Part shown: positions 42,075 to 54,700 of the stretch, piece by piece
Layout of the letters: each line of letters starts with the position of its first letter
Numbering within the stretch: position 1 is the first letter of the stretch
Assembly (NCBI GenBank): GCA_013396995.1
Contig: VWZP01010713.1
Location: forward strand, 124,001 to 188,000
Direction of reading: 5' to 3'
Length of the DNA stretch: 64,000 bases
DNA from: Dicaeum eximium
Taxonomy: Eukaryota > Chordata > Aves > Passeriformes > Dicaeidae
Made by a program: the position numbers and the translations under genes
The notes under the pieces: generated by a model
Databases searched by the model: none
What the model was told of the DNA's origin: nothing
The model's input: the letters and a program-made list of their open reading frames with translations, nothing else

Positions 42075-42952
42075 TGTTGAAAAATAAATATTAAAAAAAT
42101 TAACAATTTACCATTTGAGCCGAGTCTCCTGCATTAGATTAGTGCTTCCCACATACTCAACCACCCATATCCATGATGGCCATTGCTGGGCTCCAACTTC
42201 TATATCATAGTAACTATTTTATCTCTTTCCCTTCCCTCTCTCTCCTAGTTCAACACACAGGAGTAAATAAATACTACCTTTGGAGGATTAAAGTAGTGCA
42301 GGACTCTTGTAGGCTGACCACTTAAATCTGAGAAATGCAAAGTTCAATTTGCAACAGGTAACAGAATCTGTGGTCTGAACTCTCCTCCCCTGGAATCCCA
42401 AATGGAGAGGATGGATGAAAATCTATTACAAGCTACTTTGGTGAACTCAGCTGAAGAGTTGATACAAGCTCAGTTCTTTTCAGTCTGTCAGGAGAACTTC
42501 TAAGCACCTTGTTTTAGTAGGGTATTTAGTAGGGTCTCCAGTGCTCTGCACTCAGAAGTGTTGCAGATAGTACTGTGAATTTGTGAGGCTTTCACTGAAA
42601 AAAAGTACACTGTCAGTTCTTAGCCACAGTACTTGCTCAACCTTTGTGTTGGTAGAAAACAGGCACTTTTGAGTATCCATATGACCCATATGCACCAGTA
42701 TTCTGTAAGTACAGGAAACTGCTCAGTAACAACCCTGAAACAGTTCCAGAATTTCAGCCTGCAAGTATTTGAAATTATTTTTAAAGAAATGGCAGAAAAT
42801 AGGGCAGTGTTAGGATTGGTGGGCTGGTTAAAGCTGCATCTAAGCTGCTCTTGATAGTTCCAGAGAAAGTTACAGTATAGCTTTTCTGTGTATGTTAGTT
42901 CCCTCTTCCCCTTCCATCTGCAGTTAGATCCTAGTAATTCAAGTCACAGCTT

Positions 42953-43062
42953 AGAATCATGGAATATGCTGGAAGGGGCCCATCAGGATCAGAGTCCAAC
43001 TCTTGGCCCTGTGCAGGACATCCCAAGGATCACACCATGTGCCTGAGAGCATTGTCCCCGTG
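42953..43062 (-). mobile_element. CR1 LINE 3' terminal remnant, minus orientation
   Basis: Plus-strand text agaatcatggaatatgctgg, aggatcagagtccaactctt and ccaaggatcacaccatgtgc is a diverged reverse complement of the CR1 3' end. It would lie within the TOMM70 3' UTR if the distal poly(A) site is used. Confidence 0.7.
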
Positions 43063-45578
43063 AACAGGGACCATACATGATGAGAATTAACTTGCTAGAC
43101 AATTGTATGTAGAAGCAACTTCCCAAAGTATCCCTCTAGGATACACAGGCTTTATCCAAGTCTTCAGTACTAGCTTCCTACATAATTTCAACTTTTTTTT
43201 TTAAATAGTAGTAATACTTGTCTCATTTCAAAGTTTACATGCACACCTGGCTTAAATTAAAACAAACCTCAACTGTATCAGCCATTTACAAAAAGTCCCT
43301 TTCATCATAGGGATGCACTTGCATACACACATTAATAGGGTCTCAGCTACTCAGGGTCCCAGCCTTCCTGGGTCGACTTCCTTTCCCCTGTAATCCTCAG
43401 CTCTCAAGATCATACCTCTGTGGGTGATGGAAGCAAGCAGAGATCAGACTTGTTGATTCCACATCTCCTCGTCATTCTTTCTTAAAGGTTGAAGTGAGAG
43501 AAGATGACAAGGAGCAAGTCAATTATCAGCTCTTCCTAGACTTAGAACATGAGCAGAGAGCTCACCACTGCAGAGAACACCTTCATCAAAACTTGCTCTT
43601 ATACATGTCAGAGAGAGATACTTGAAGGTAGTATTTATTTTTTCAGTTTACAGGTGATATGTCATTTACAAAAAAATTACAGACAATGCATCCTTTCTGT
43701 GCAGTTTCAAACTAGTTAAAGAACAGGCAAAAGTCTGTGATGATTTGGAATGCTAGTAATTGACAGCACATGCTTTTTTTCCTTAATTGATTGGGTGGGG
43801 TAAGGAATGGGGTACAGATGGGGTGATGAGGAGAAAATGCCAATGTAAGTAAGGCCATGCGAATAAAAACTCCTCGGAGAACAGGACTCTCAGCCTGGCA
43901 GATTTTTGTTCTCAGATAATTGATGCGGAGATTCAAAATTGGAGGAGACATTTGACACTTGTTATGTTCAGTGCCCCTAGAAGCTGCCAGTACCTTCCCA
44001 TATCTTCAATTCTACACCAGTGCTATGATTTCAGATCACCTAATGAGCTACTAAAATAATGATTAAATCTTTATGAGTACTCTTCACCATTTGAATACTC
44101 AACTGTAGTTGCTGGGAGAAAGGAAGGTCAAGTTGAAAACGTAAGCTGCTGCTGTATGGTGGCACAACTACAGACCAAGACAGTTTGACTACAGGATCAT
44201 TCATTTCTTTAAAAAGTTAAATATATTAGACAATTCACCACAAACAAATCTATGATTTCAGGATGGAAAGAAGCCCAAACTAGTGTGTCATAAATTAAGC
44301 TACATCATTTGCATGAGGTGTGTCCAGCCACATCAGTCCCGGGAAAGGCAAGATGGACTGACTGACTTCCACCCCAGAAAGATCAACCCAAAGCACGAGG
44401 GCCCTCTGTGAAGTTCCTAACAAGAGGAAAACTATTTTGCCCATCTGCTGTTTGCAGCACAATTGCTTCCTTCCTACTGTATTTGTAATCTAGGAGAAGA
44501 CAGAGTCTACAGAACAAGGAAATTAGTGCAGATTGTAAATCCATTATTGGAAGTTTGAGCCTATGCTTTGTTCCTTATCTCACTTAATCCTGCCAAGGGG
44601 CTCTTAAAAGGAGATCATAACCCAGCAGTCTCTAGAGACTGAAGAAAATTTAGATAGTCTATCAGCTGCTACGCTTATGCAAAAGCATCAGAGATATAAA
44701 GATTATATGCAAGCATGACCTTACCTTTTGGAGCTTGACTCCCAGCAGTGCTTTCTGTTCTTGAAAGTCCCTCTGAACCCTCCAGAACAATTTCCCATGA
44801 CATTCAAGTAAGGACTGCTGCACAGAAATACATTCTTTCTTCCAGCAAAGTCTACATTGAAGCGTGTTACCTGACCTCCTTCCCCAGCCAACCTTTTTCC
44901 TAGCTCTCCTATGCAGTACTCTAGGGCTTTCTGGGGTGAGAATAAGGACTATCAAATTAATTCCCTAATAGCTGCCACAGGACTAATTCTAAGTAAGTTA
45001 TGCAGAGGGTGGAAGGGGATTTAAGGGAATATTGTGCATGCTTGCATGTATTTACAGGTATCCTCTCCACATCTACTGACTTTAAAAAACCCTCTATTAT
45101 TAAAGTTTGAAAATCAATTTTTGCAAAATTAAAATCAACCCTCAAGGATTAATTGGATATAAAAAAGAAACCTATTTTACAGCACTGACTAGTATTACCT
45201 TTAAAATCAACAGGAAAAAACCCCACATGCTGTAATATTATTTGATAAAGCAAAAATCGCCCACAACATAATCACCCAAAATGAACCAGTGTGAAGTTTT
45301 TATTTGCATGGCCAAAATATGTTCCTTTGGTTCCCCTGCAACTTTATTTCCCTTAACACACTCTAAGGTTTTTGCTGCAGAAGGAACAAGATGCAGCACT
45401 GCATACTTCCTTGAACAACCACTCCCACAACACCTAAACATTTAACAGATGTAGCAAATGACAACACCACGAACGGGAAAAAACTAAGTTCCACCATTCA
45501 GCATGGTCTGCAACAGCGTCTTTAGGGCTGGCTGAAGTGGGCAACTTCACTTTGGAAGGTCATTTCCTCCTTGTTTCT

Positions 45579-45732
45579 TTACAGTGTTGGTGGCTTCAAT
45601 CCATACTTCTTTGCAACTTCTGTCTGAGCATAGGCAGCATCACAGAGTGAGTAGAGGTGGGCCATCTCCATTTCTGATTTGGCCAGGTTGATAGCTTTGT
45701 TGAACATTTCAATGGCTTTATCCAGATTACCT
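45579..45732 (-). CDS. TOMM70: TOMM70 last coding exon with stop
   Basis: Encodes GNLDKAIEMFNKAINLAKSE, MEMAHLYSLCDAAYAQTEVA and KKYGLKPPTL, then TAA (plus 45579-45581). The final TPR helices. Minus-strand acceptor atttcag precedes 45732. 154 nt. Confidence 0.97.
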
Positions 45733-48700
45733 CTGAAATAAACAAAAACTTAGCCCAGTTAAGACTGCCAAAGCAATCTTGTCATCTCTAAAACATCTCT
45801 TTTCTTTCAGGACTTACACTCTCCACCCTTAATAACTTAAGAAGACTTCAGGAGGAAACACCACAGGAACTTGTGGCGATGCTGAGTAAACTCAGAGAAG
45901 TTGTTACCAAGCCTAAGCAACTAGGACAGCTTTTCAACAGCCTTCCTCTTGAGAGCCCCCACGAGTGATGGTGCAGGATAAAATGTTCTCCACAGGACAC
46001 CAAGGTCACTACAAAGATAATGCTGGGCAACTGAATGAAGTCTCATCCACCCTGAAAGGACTTTGTATACAAAAGAGGAAACTTGCACAGACAGAAGCTC
46101 ATTACTTAAATAGGAAATGCCTGCAAAATTTCTCATGGCAACAGTTTGTCTGTCCTTTAGAGGACTTGGCTTATTAAAAAGAGACTCGACTGTACTGTCA
46201 GCTACACCTCAAACTTTTGCACAGTTGCAGTACAATGTTACAGAGAAGTGCATTCCTCTTTCCCCCCAGAAACTGCGAACTGGAGTCCTGCTGGCTGCAG
46301 GAGAAAATAGCACAGGATCCTCAGTACAGACAGTCCAATGTCCAAGGACATTAGACTGTCAACAACGTCAGATACAGAAAAAGGTAATGATTAAGAAAGT
46401 CACTTCAAATGCAGAAGGGATGTATTTAAACATACACAGTCTCATCTGCATGCTGTCCATTAAGTATGAAATTGGTGATAGGAAGTTGTCAGATCCGAAA
46501 TCCCAATTACACCACAGAGAATGGAGGGCTTTACCTAAGAGTTACAGAACAGAAATCAGGACCTTGGATAAGAGCTGGCCTTAAAGGATACCAGGGAGAA
46601 GATCTCAAGACTTAGGATCCATGAGGAAATTTAAATAACTACTGTAACTTCGGAAGTGACTAAGAACTCTTAACACTGCATTTCAGCATTACCTTTGCAC
46701 TTCAATCGTTCCCATGGTCTCATATGCAAAATCGCATTTGTTATCAATTTCAATGGCCTTGCTTATGAGTTCTAATCCTTTGTCTAAATCTTGCTTCCAC
46801 TGGAGCTGAAGTAAACTACAGGAGAGAAAATTTCAAACAGGCTTCACATACACCTCCCAATACCCTCATCATGGTAAGCAAAACCATCCCAAATGTATAA
46901 GGTATTTAATTTCTAATGCTGTAACACAGTAACTTAGTAACTTCATGACTTTTAAAAACATCTATGTGAAAGTCACTTTCAACAAGCCACTTTACTGCTT
47001 TAATGACTCTAAAGGAAGGCAAATTTTTCCCAAGAGGACTTGGTACATGTTGTTTTGTGAAAGAAAAAACTTCAACACAAAACTGAAACTAATAGGGCTA
47101 AAGGAAAAGTCAGATCTACTTTAAGCAGATACTCAATTAGCAATGAACATTGATGAAACTTATCTACAGCTTAGTCAAGACAAAATATAGAAATACATGT
47201 AAGCGCACAAAGATGCTTTCACTAAGCTATTTTTCCTGGCTAAACTAAACATAAACATTCAATTCAGGTTCATTTATCTAAATACGCCAACTGGTCTTGA
47301 CCAAAAGGAATGCAAATTCAATACATACCCTTTATGAACATATGTAGTGGCATTGTCTGGCTCAAGGTCAATGCATTTATCATACATTTCATCAGCCTTG
47401 CCAAACTGCTGTTGATCAGTTAATGCCTGAATCAAAAGAGAAACCCATTTGTCAATAAGTAACCAAAGCGTGCAGTCTGCACTCAGCTAATTCTAATTAA
47501 AACTGTATTGACAACATGAGATCGGATTTAGTTCATTTATGGTAGAGCAGGCCAGGCACATCAGTTACCAGAGTTAAGTTTCAAAATTGAGGCTTTTTGG
47601 AAAGCTTCTATGCTTTAAGTGCACGAATTACTGACCCCATTGTCACCTGTAATGGGAGATCCACAAGCAACATGCTGTGTGCTGTAAATAAAAACCATTC
47701 TAAAAGTCTGTACCTGTAAGCTTCAACTCTTCCTTTTTCAGATATACTTCTTTCAGAAGGAAATGCATATATATTGCCAACCTAGAATGTCTTATGCTTC
47801 CTACTAAAACCAGCGTTATGTTCTTAGAGAAGAAATTACAGTCTCTGTTACAAGTGTACTCCCAACAGCTGTTCTAGACCACTACATGCCAATGGTAGCA
47901 GAACAAAAATGTCACCCTAGTTTCACACATCTGACTCTCAAATTACCCAGAGAATCCCTGACATGCATCAGCTGAGATGCCACATACATGCAGGAAGGAG
48001 GGAACCATGCAGGAATAACCTCTGTCTCCTAATAACCACCCTCAACTCTCAATACTTACATCCTGTTCCACCAGTTCCCCCGGTACCAACTCTGCCCCAG
48101 AACACCCATAACCATAAAGCAACTAATTCCAGGCAGCACTTATCTCAGAACTTAGTGTCAAAAATCTTCATGTGTTATTTGAAGTAATGTTATATCCACG
48201 ATAAAAAGTACAAGAGAATGCAGCATTTTTTTAATAGAGAGAAAAACATACCTGAGCATAGAGTGCATAGCCTTCAGCACACTTCGGAAATTTTTTGATG
48301 ACATCTTCAAAGCCTTTCATGGCTCCTTGCACAGTCAAAGCATTACTTCCTGTATAAGCTTGGCGATACTATTCCAAGGGAAAAAAATAAATGAAAAAAA
48401 TTATGTCATCACCAGACTAAAAAAAGGCTGATCAGGCCTCTATCCACCTCCCCAAGAGCAGCCTGCATCATAATAATTCAGTTATTTTACATAAGCTAAG
48501 AGAATTGGGATTGTTGAACCTGGAGAAGAGAAGGCTTTGGAGTGGGGTCTAATTGTGGTCTTCACATACCTGAAGGGACCCATAAGAAAAATGGAGAGGG
48601 ATTTTTTACAAGAGTATGTAAAAATTATTTTTTTACAAGAACATGTAAACAGGACAAGGGAGAATGGAGCCAAATTGAAAGACAGTGGGTTTAGACTGGA

Positions 48701-51700
48701 TATTAGGAAAAAATTCTTGTAAAGGTGCTGAGACACTGGAAAAGTGCCCAGAGAAGTTGTGGATGCCTCACCCATGGCAGTGTTCAAGGTCAGGCTGGAT
48801 GCAGCTCTGTGCAACCTGATCTAGTGGAAGGTGTCCCTGTTCATGACAGGGGAGTTGGAACGAGATGATTTTTGAGATCCCTTCCAATCCAGGCCATTGT
48901 ATAATTCTGTGCTAAGCTCCAGAAGGTGACATGCCTGTACATCCTACCAAATCTGGTTTTGGGTACCTGTCCAAATGTCTGGTCTTGGAGAGGAAAACAG
49001 AAAGAAGGAAGTCATAAGGCCTGATAATTGTGATAGCCTCCCTCTATTTCAAACGCTTAGAAATTCCAAACTTGGCGTTCCTCCTTGTTCACACCATGCA
49101 AAGCTGTCCTGACAAGATTCTTGCACACTGAGTCATTGTACCAGCTTGAAATAGTTTGTTTCCAATTTCTTGATGATGACAGTTTTCCACAATAGTAAAG
49201 CTTTATTAAAATCAATTTTATGTGCTCCAATTAGAATCAAGATTTTTGTTCCTCTCTCACAGAATAAAATAAATGTTCTACTGTTTGAACAATGAGTGTT
49301 TCAAAAGAAAAGCAGCAAACCCATAATCCAACCAAAGAAATTGTTGCATTATTCCTTTACCTTATTATTAAAAGACAGAGATGTATGTTGCCCTACTTTC
49401 CTGTTACACTGGAATAAACCAGAGAAACACAGTGTTTTCCAGAACTCTTTAAAGCAAAAGCACCCAGACAAACCCCAGCATGTTACCTACCAGAGCGAAA
49501 CATTTCTGTGCTTGTGCCAAGGCAGAATTGGGTCGCAATCGGATACATTCATCAAAGTCTTCCACAGCCTCCTCAATTTGGTCAAGCAGGATTTTCAGCT
49601 AGCCAGAATGAAAGAAAATCCTATTTCTCTATTTCATCTGTGCTTCAGACATTTACATGATAATTCAATTAGCATCAGTTCTCATATCATTGCCAGCTCA
49701 GTTGCAGAACTGTCTAGAAACCTACAAAACCCATAACTAAAAATCACCGTTATAATTGTATTATCAAAGCCACAAGTGAAATTTTGGCTACCTACACAAG
49801 CAGGCAACAACCCCGTGTAGAGATTGAGAATGCTTGCATTTTAGACTGTTGCCATAATTGTGTCAGCATTATGACCAGTTTCCAAAATTATACCGTATTT
49901 TCTCAAGTTGTTTTGCATCTTTGTGGACTGTTTTGCCTCTCTCTAGACTGTTTTGCCAGTATCTGTGGACTGTTTGGATATTGAAACATTTCAGCTTTTC
50001 CAACTTCTATTTCAACTTCTTTTGCTGGGTCAGGGTTTTTTTTGTTTTGTTTTGACATTTTTACTTCTCCACAGGAGCAGAGTTAACTTCATCATTCTCT
50101 TACTTTGCTGTGAAGCTACTGTAAAACACAAATTTTCAATCTGCAAAAAACTTTCATTCCCTTCAGTCAACACACTTTATTAATCTTCATTTCTGCACCA
50201 TTTTCATTTCTGAGCACTAAAGAGGTCTAACAAATTCATGGAGAAAAACCCTTGATCCATGGAAGTCTTCCTTACAAACATGATTTAGCCTATCTGCATA
50301 TGCTAGTGTTCTTTTTTTACTTCCCATTCATCTTACAGGTCTGTGGCAGCAGGCTTCTCTAGGGCTAAAAATTAGTCAAGGACACAGCAGTGTCACAAGG
50401 CAGAGAGGGATGAGCTGAAGAGATCTAAGTTCAGGGCACAGGGCTGCAGGTGTTACGAGGGACACATCACCTCTGTTGTAACAAAGCTTCCTGCTGTGCA
50501 GATGCTGCTCTGCCATCCAGGCCCCTTCACAGAACTGCTTTTATCTGCTGTAAACGTACACAAGCCCCAGTACTTTTAAGTCTCAGTCCATACTACAGAG
50601 GGCTTTCCTACAGCTATAGAAATAAACTGCTTCTGCCTGACCAGAACCTCCAAAACAGACTGTGCCTTTATCCCACAAAAGTTCCCAATTAGGAGTTCGT
50701 GTTTTTCTGCCACAAACAGTACGAAGTTCCTCCAATAACACTGTTTCTTCCTTTTAATATATACTGAAATAGCCAAGTGTTGGGACCAAATCTCTAAGGT
50801 TTCTTACTTGTCCTCGATGGTGGTAAACATCAGCATTCTGAGGATCAATGTCAGCAGCCATGTTGAAGTCCTGAGTGGACATCACAGGCTGCTGCTGCTG
50901 CATGTACATACTGCCCCGTTTGATCAGAGCATTGGCTCGCAGCTGCAAAACATGGTGAGGGAAACATCAGCCACCCCAGTGTTTCTCCACATTTAAGGCT
51001 TCATTACAATCACAGTATATTTTTCCTTTGACTAGCTTCTCCCACTGCCAGGTTTCAATTATTGTAAGCAGGAATAAGTTTCATATCGACTCTAAGTGAA
51101 TGAGCTCCCTTACTTAATTTCAAAAATGTCAGCCTATGCTTCCATCTCAGTGGATTTCCAAGCTGCCCCCAAATCCTTCTCCAGTCCTATGTTTACAAAT
51201 ACATCAATGTTTTTTTAAACAGCTGAATATGCAAGTGCAGTTAAGGTTTTTCACTTATCCAGAGTGGATAAGCCTCCAATTCATTCAGCTTCCCTTGTTC
51301 TTTAGTTTGTACTGCTTAACACCTTTAGTTTGCACTACTCAGTACAGCTGTCTCAAAAATCAACAAGCTCTTGAGAAAAACAATTTGTCAGTAACGAAAC
51401 AGTAAGTAAACCAGAATATTCCCATTAACACATCTGAAAACTTGGTCAAACAACTTCTTGAAGTATATTGTAAGTTTATAATCTAATTTCTCAATCCCAA
51501 CTACAATCCAGCTGTGACAGATTCTTACCTTCACATTTGCATCTTCCATGCTGATGACCTGATCTAGGTCTGGTTTGGCAGCACTTGCATTGCCAATAAG
51601 TAAGTAGAAAGTAGCTCGCAGAAGCAAAGCTTCTGCCATGTATTTTCCCTTTGCTTCAATTTCTTTTGTGCTTTCACTGATAATTTTGTCATAGTTCTCT

Positions 51701-54700
51701 TCTTCCATATATTGTTTTGCTCTCAAATAGCCAGAGCTGTAAATGATGTAAGAACAGTTGTATATATACATGCATTCACTGAACACTGCAATTTCCATTC
51801 AGATGTTTCATCAAATCATTACAAATTCTAACTTGTGCTATACTTTTACAACACCAGTGTAGTACCATTGGAACATCCATTCCTGGATGGAGCCATCAAA
51901 GATGGAAAACAATTTGCATAAAAACTGGCCAAATTACATTAGAAATAAAGAAGAAAAATGTTTTAAAGATTTTGAATGTGAGTTTCATTTGTCCCTTGAG
52001 ATTTTTTTTCACATGAAGACCAGCAGTAATCTCTGGTTTAAAACGAGAGGGTGGAATTCATGGACAGGAAAGTGAAATATTAAACCTAGCAATGTGCAGC
52101 TTGTATGTGGAGAAATTATTTAATAGCAAAAAATTACAGCACTGCCTTGTTCTCAGCTGTATCCTGGATTCAGTGAATCTGCCAGTAGATCAGGACATTC
52201 TCACTTAAAAAAACAAATCATAATGCTGTTTGCAATGGTTTCCAAACTGACAGCACCGCTATCTTCCAAAAATAATCTGGAAAGTAGCATAATAAATTAA
52301 AGAACCATTTATGTGGTGCTCACGCTCACTAAAAAAATACAAAGCAAACCTACAAAACCAAGTTTTTCTATGCCAGAACAAACTTTTCATTTATGGGCAA
52401 TTGATTCCAGAAAGATAAAACACAGCTTCAGTTGCATGTTTTCAGTTAAAAATCCCCTTTTCCTAGCTCATCTTCTTCCTGCAGTCCAAAGGCTAACTTG
52501 CTCTCTCCCCTGGAAATGCTCCTTCAGTATAAAATATTCATTTCTCCCAAACCACCATTCAGCCCTCTCCAGTTCTCCCATCTCCTAAGATTTACTGTGA
52601 TACTGTAGTAAATACTCTGCATATTTTCCTAGTCTCATTGTCCTTCCTCTGCTTAGTGCAAGCTTGGAACTAGCCAGTCAGCCTTCACTAAGCTTTCACT
52701 TGCAATACTGACATAATTTTTATCAAAGGAATCTCCATGCCAAGTACTACATAAACAGCAGCACATTACTCTGAACACAATATCCACATCACTGAAAACT
52801 TAATTCCATACCAAACAATTCTCAAGTGTACTGTACACTCACTTTTCTTTTACTTCAGAAGCCTCTCCCTCCTTGTCCTTATCTTCATCTGATTTCTCAC
52901 CCTTAAGCAAAGGTTGGGAAATTATATCATCTGTGAAAGAACTGAAGTAGGACTTAATGAACTGTGGTGAGGGCATCAGAGGCTCCCGATTCTGAAACAG
53001 AGAATTCCAAGTCATTAGGTGGTAAGATCAGATAGTAAAGATGGAAATGGATAGCAAACATGATTATTTAAAAAAAACTGCCAGAAGAATGAATGTATGA
53101 CTTTCACTCTCTCATCTGATAGCCTGATGTTTTGGAATTGCCATTTTGATGTTTAGGAATTCTTTAAGCTTCAGATCACAATGCAACACCCATCACCAGT
53201 GTAAACAAAGTGATGACATTCGGGAGGGAGGGAGATTGTATCTTTCCACATATGTGGCTAGAAATAAGGATTCTTAGGATATCATAAGACATTGGGTAGA
53301 TGTACTAAAGCATTGGGTGTGCACATAAACTGGGTGAAAAATGCAAGCTGGTGATTTAAGCATTTGTAGGAAACAAATTCAGCATCTCAAAATCAACATG
53401 GGACTTCAGTACTTTAACCACCATCAAAACACAAGCAAGAATGCTTTAATAACAACCAAGAACGTGTTAATATCTGTCCCAACCTTTTTGCAAACCTACA
53501 GCCACTTAAAGTGACTGCTCCTGGCTACCCCTATGCTTCCACAGTTTTCTCTTCTGCAGTTTCCAAACATTCATGCACAGATGTCTCTCTGTTCCAACAC
53601 ACCCAGTTTCCATGAAGTTGCACGTTCAGAAAAGCCCTATGCAGGGCAGCATACCAACTTAGGATGCCTCCTGAATGTCATAATGAATTTCATTATTAAA
53701 GGGAAACAACTGCAAGAAGAAGATCTCTCTTCCCTGCTGAGGTTCCAGAAACTTTGGAGAGATCCCAAAGGAAAATAACATTGGTACAATGGCAGCTTTG
53801 TAGAAACCAGTTTGTGTCCCTTCTTACACTCGAGTAGATGAAGACAGTGACTTGTTTACAACAACTGACAGAATGCCAACAACCGACTTTTCAACAACTG
53901 GTCAGGTGAAACAACAATTAGTCATTAGTATCACAAGTCCTACCTTGTACTTCTCTTTGGCCTTTTCTTTTCCAAGGAGTTTAAGAACTTTATCAGCTAA
54001 TAACATACTTTGCTGGTTTTGGAAGGCTTCTAAAATGCAGACTGCAGTGACATCTATGAAAACAACGTACAAAAGTGAGGTTAAAGGACTTCTGATAGTC
54101 ACTGAAGTACATTGTAAAATGTGCCACTGAGTACAATGAGCACTGCCAAACTAATACACATCCTGTTCTCAGGCAAAAGCCTGTTTCCAGTTTGCTGTAT
54201 TTACTGTATTTTTCAAGACACAAATTTGTACCCAAAATGATCTTCCTGGGATAAAAGGATTTCATGACAGTGAATGAAATCACATTTCTTTTTCTGTTCA
54301 TGTTTTCTATCTAGAGACAAACACAATTAAATCAACAGTGAAAATGTGTAACTCTATCGGGGGCTTTACCATTTTGAAACTTTGAGGAGTTATGTTCATA
54401 TGATGTTCACATTGGAAGTGCTAACAGAGTTTCTCTTCTGGAAATTATCTTTATTTTCTACTTCTAAAATTTACAATCAGTCCCATCACATCTCACTCAC
54501 TCCTCAATTTAAGAAATCTGCCTAAATTCTATCTCAAATTTTTCTCCTCACCTCTGTGACTTTGGAAGGGAGCAAGACCTTGCTGGCCTATTTGAAGTGC
54601 CAGCCCCTATCACATGGCTTTCATTCACACAGAAAAACCCCTGCAAATGTTAACCCACTGCTGCCCGCGTGAAGCTTGCCAGCGTGAAATGCACTCTTAC

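Larger units (their letters stand above)
42050..45578 (-). other. TOMM70: TOMM70 3' UTR (inferred, up to about 3.5 kb)
   Basis: Reading away from the stop on the minus strand, AATAAA hexamers occur at 45298-45303, 43634-43639 and 42069-42074. The last is followed by GU-rich sequence (tgtgctctgtgg on the minus strand). A CR1 piece lies inside at 42953-43062. Without transcript data I cannot say which signal is used. Confidence 0.5.

Noticed and set aside
46117..46584. 155-codon plus-strand open frame in the last TOMM70 intron
   Set aside because: It shows no family resemblance, is antisense to TOMM70, and includes the palindrome. Chance open frame.
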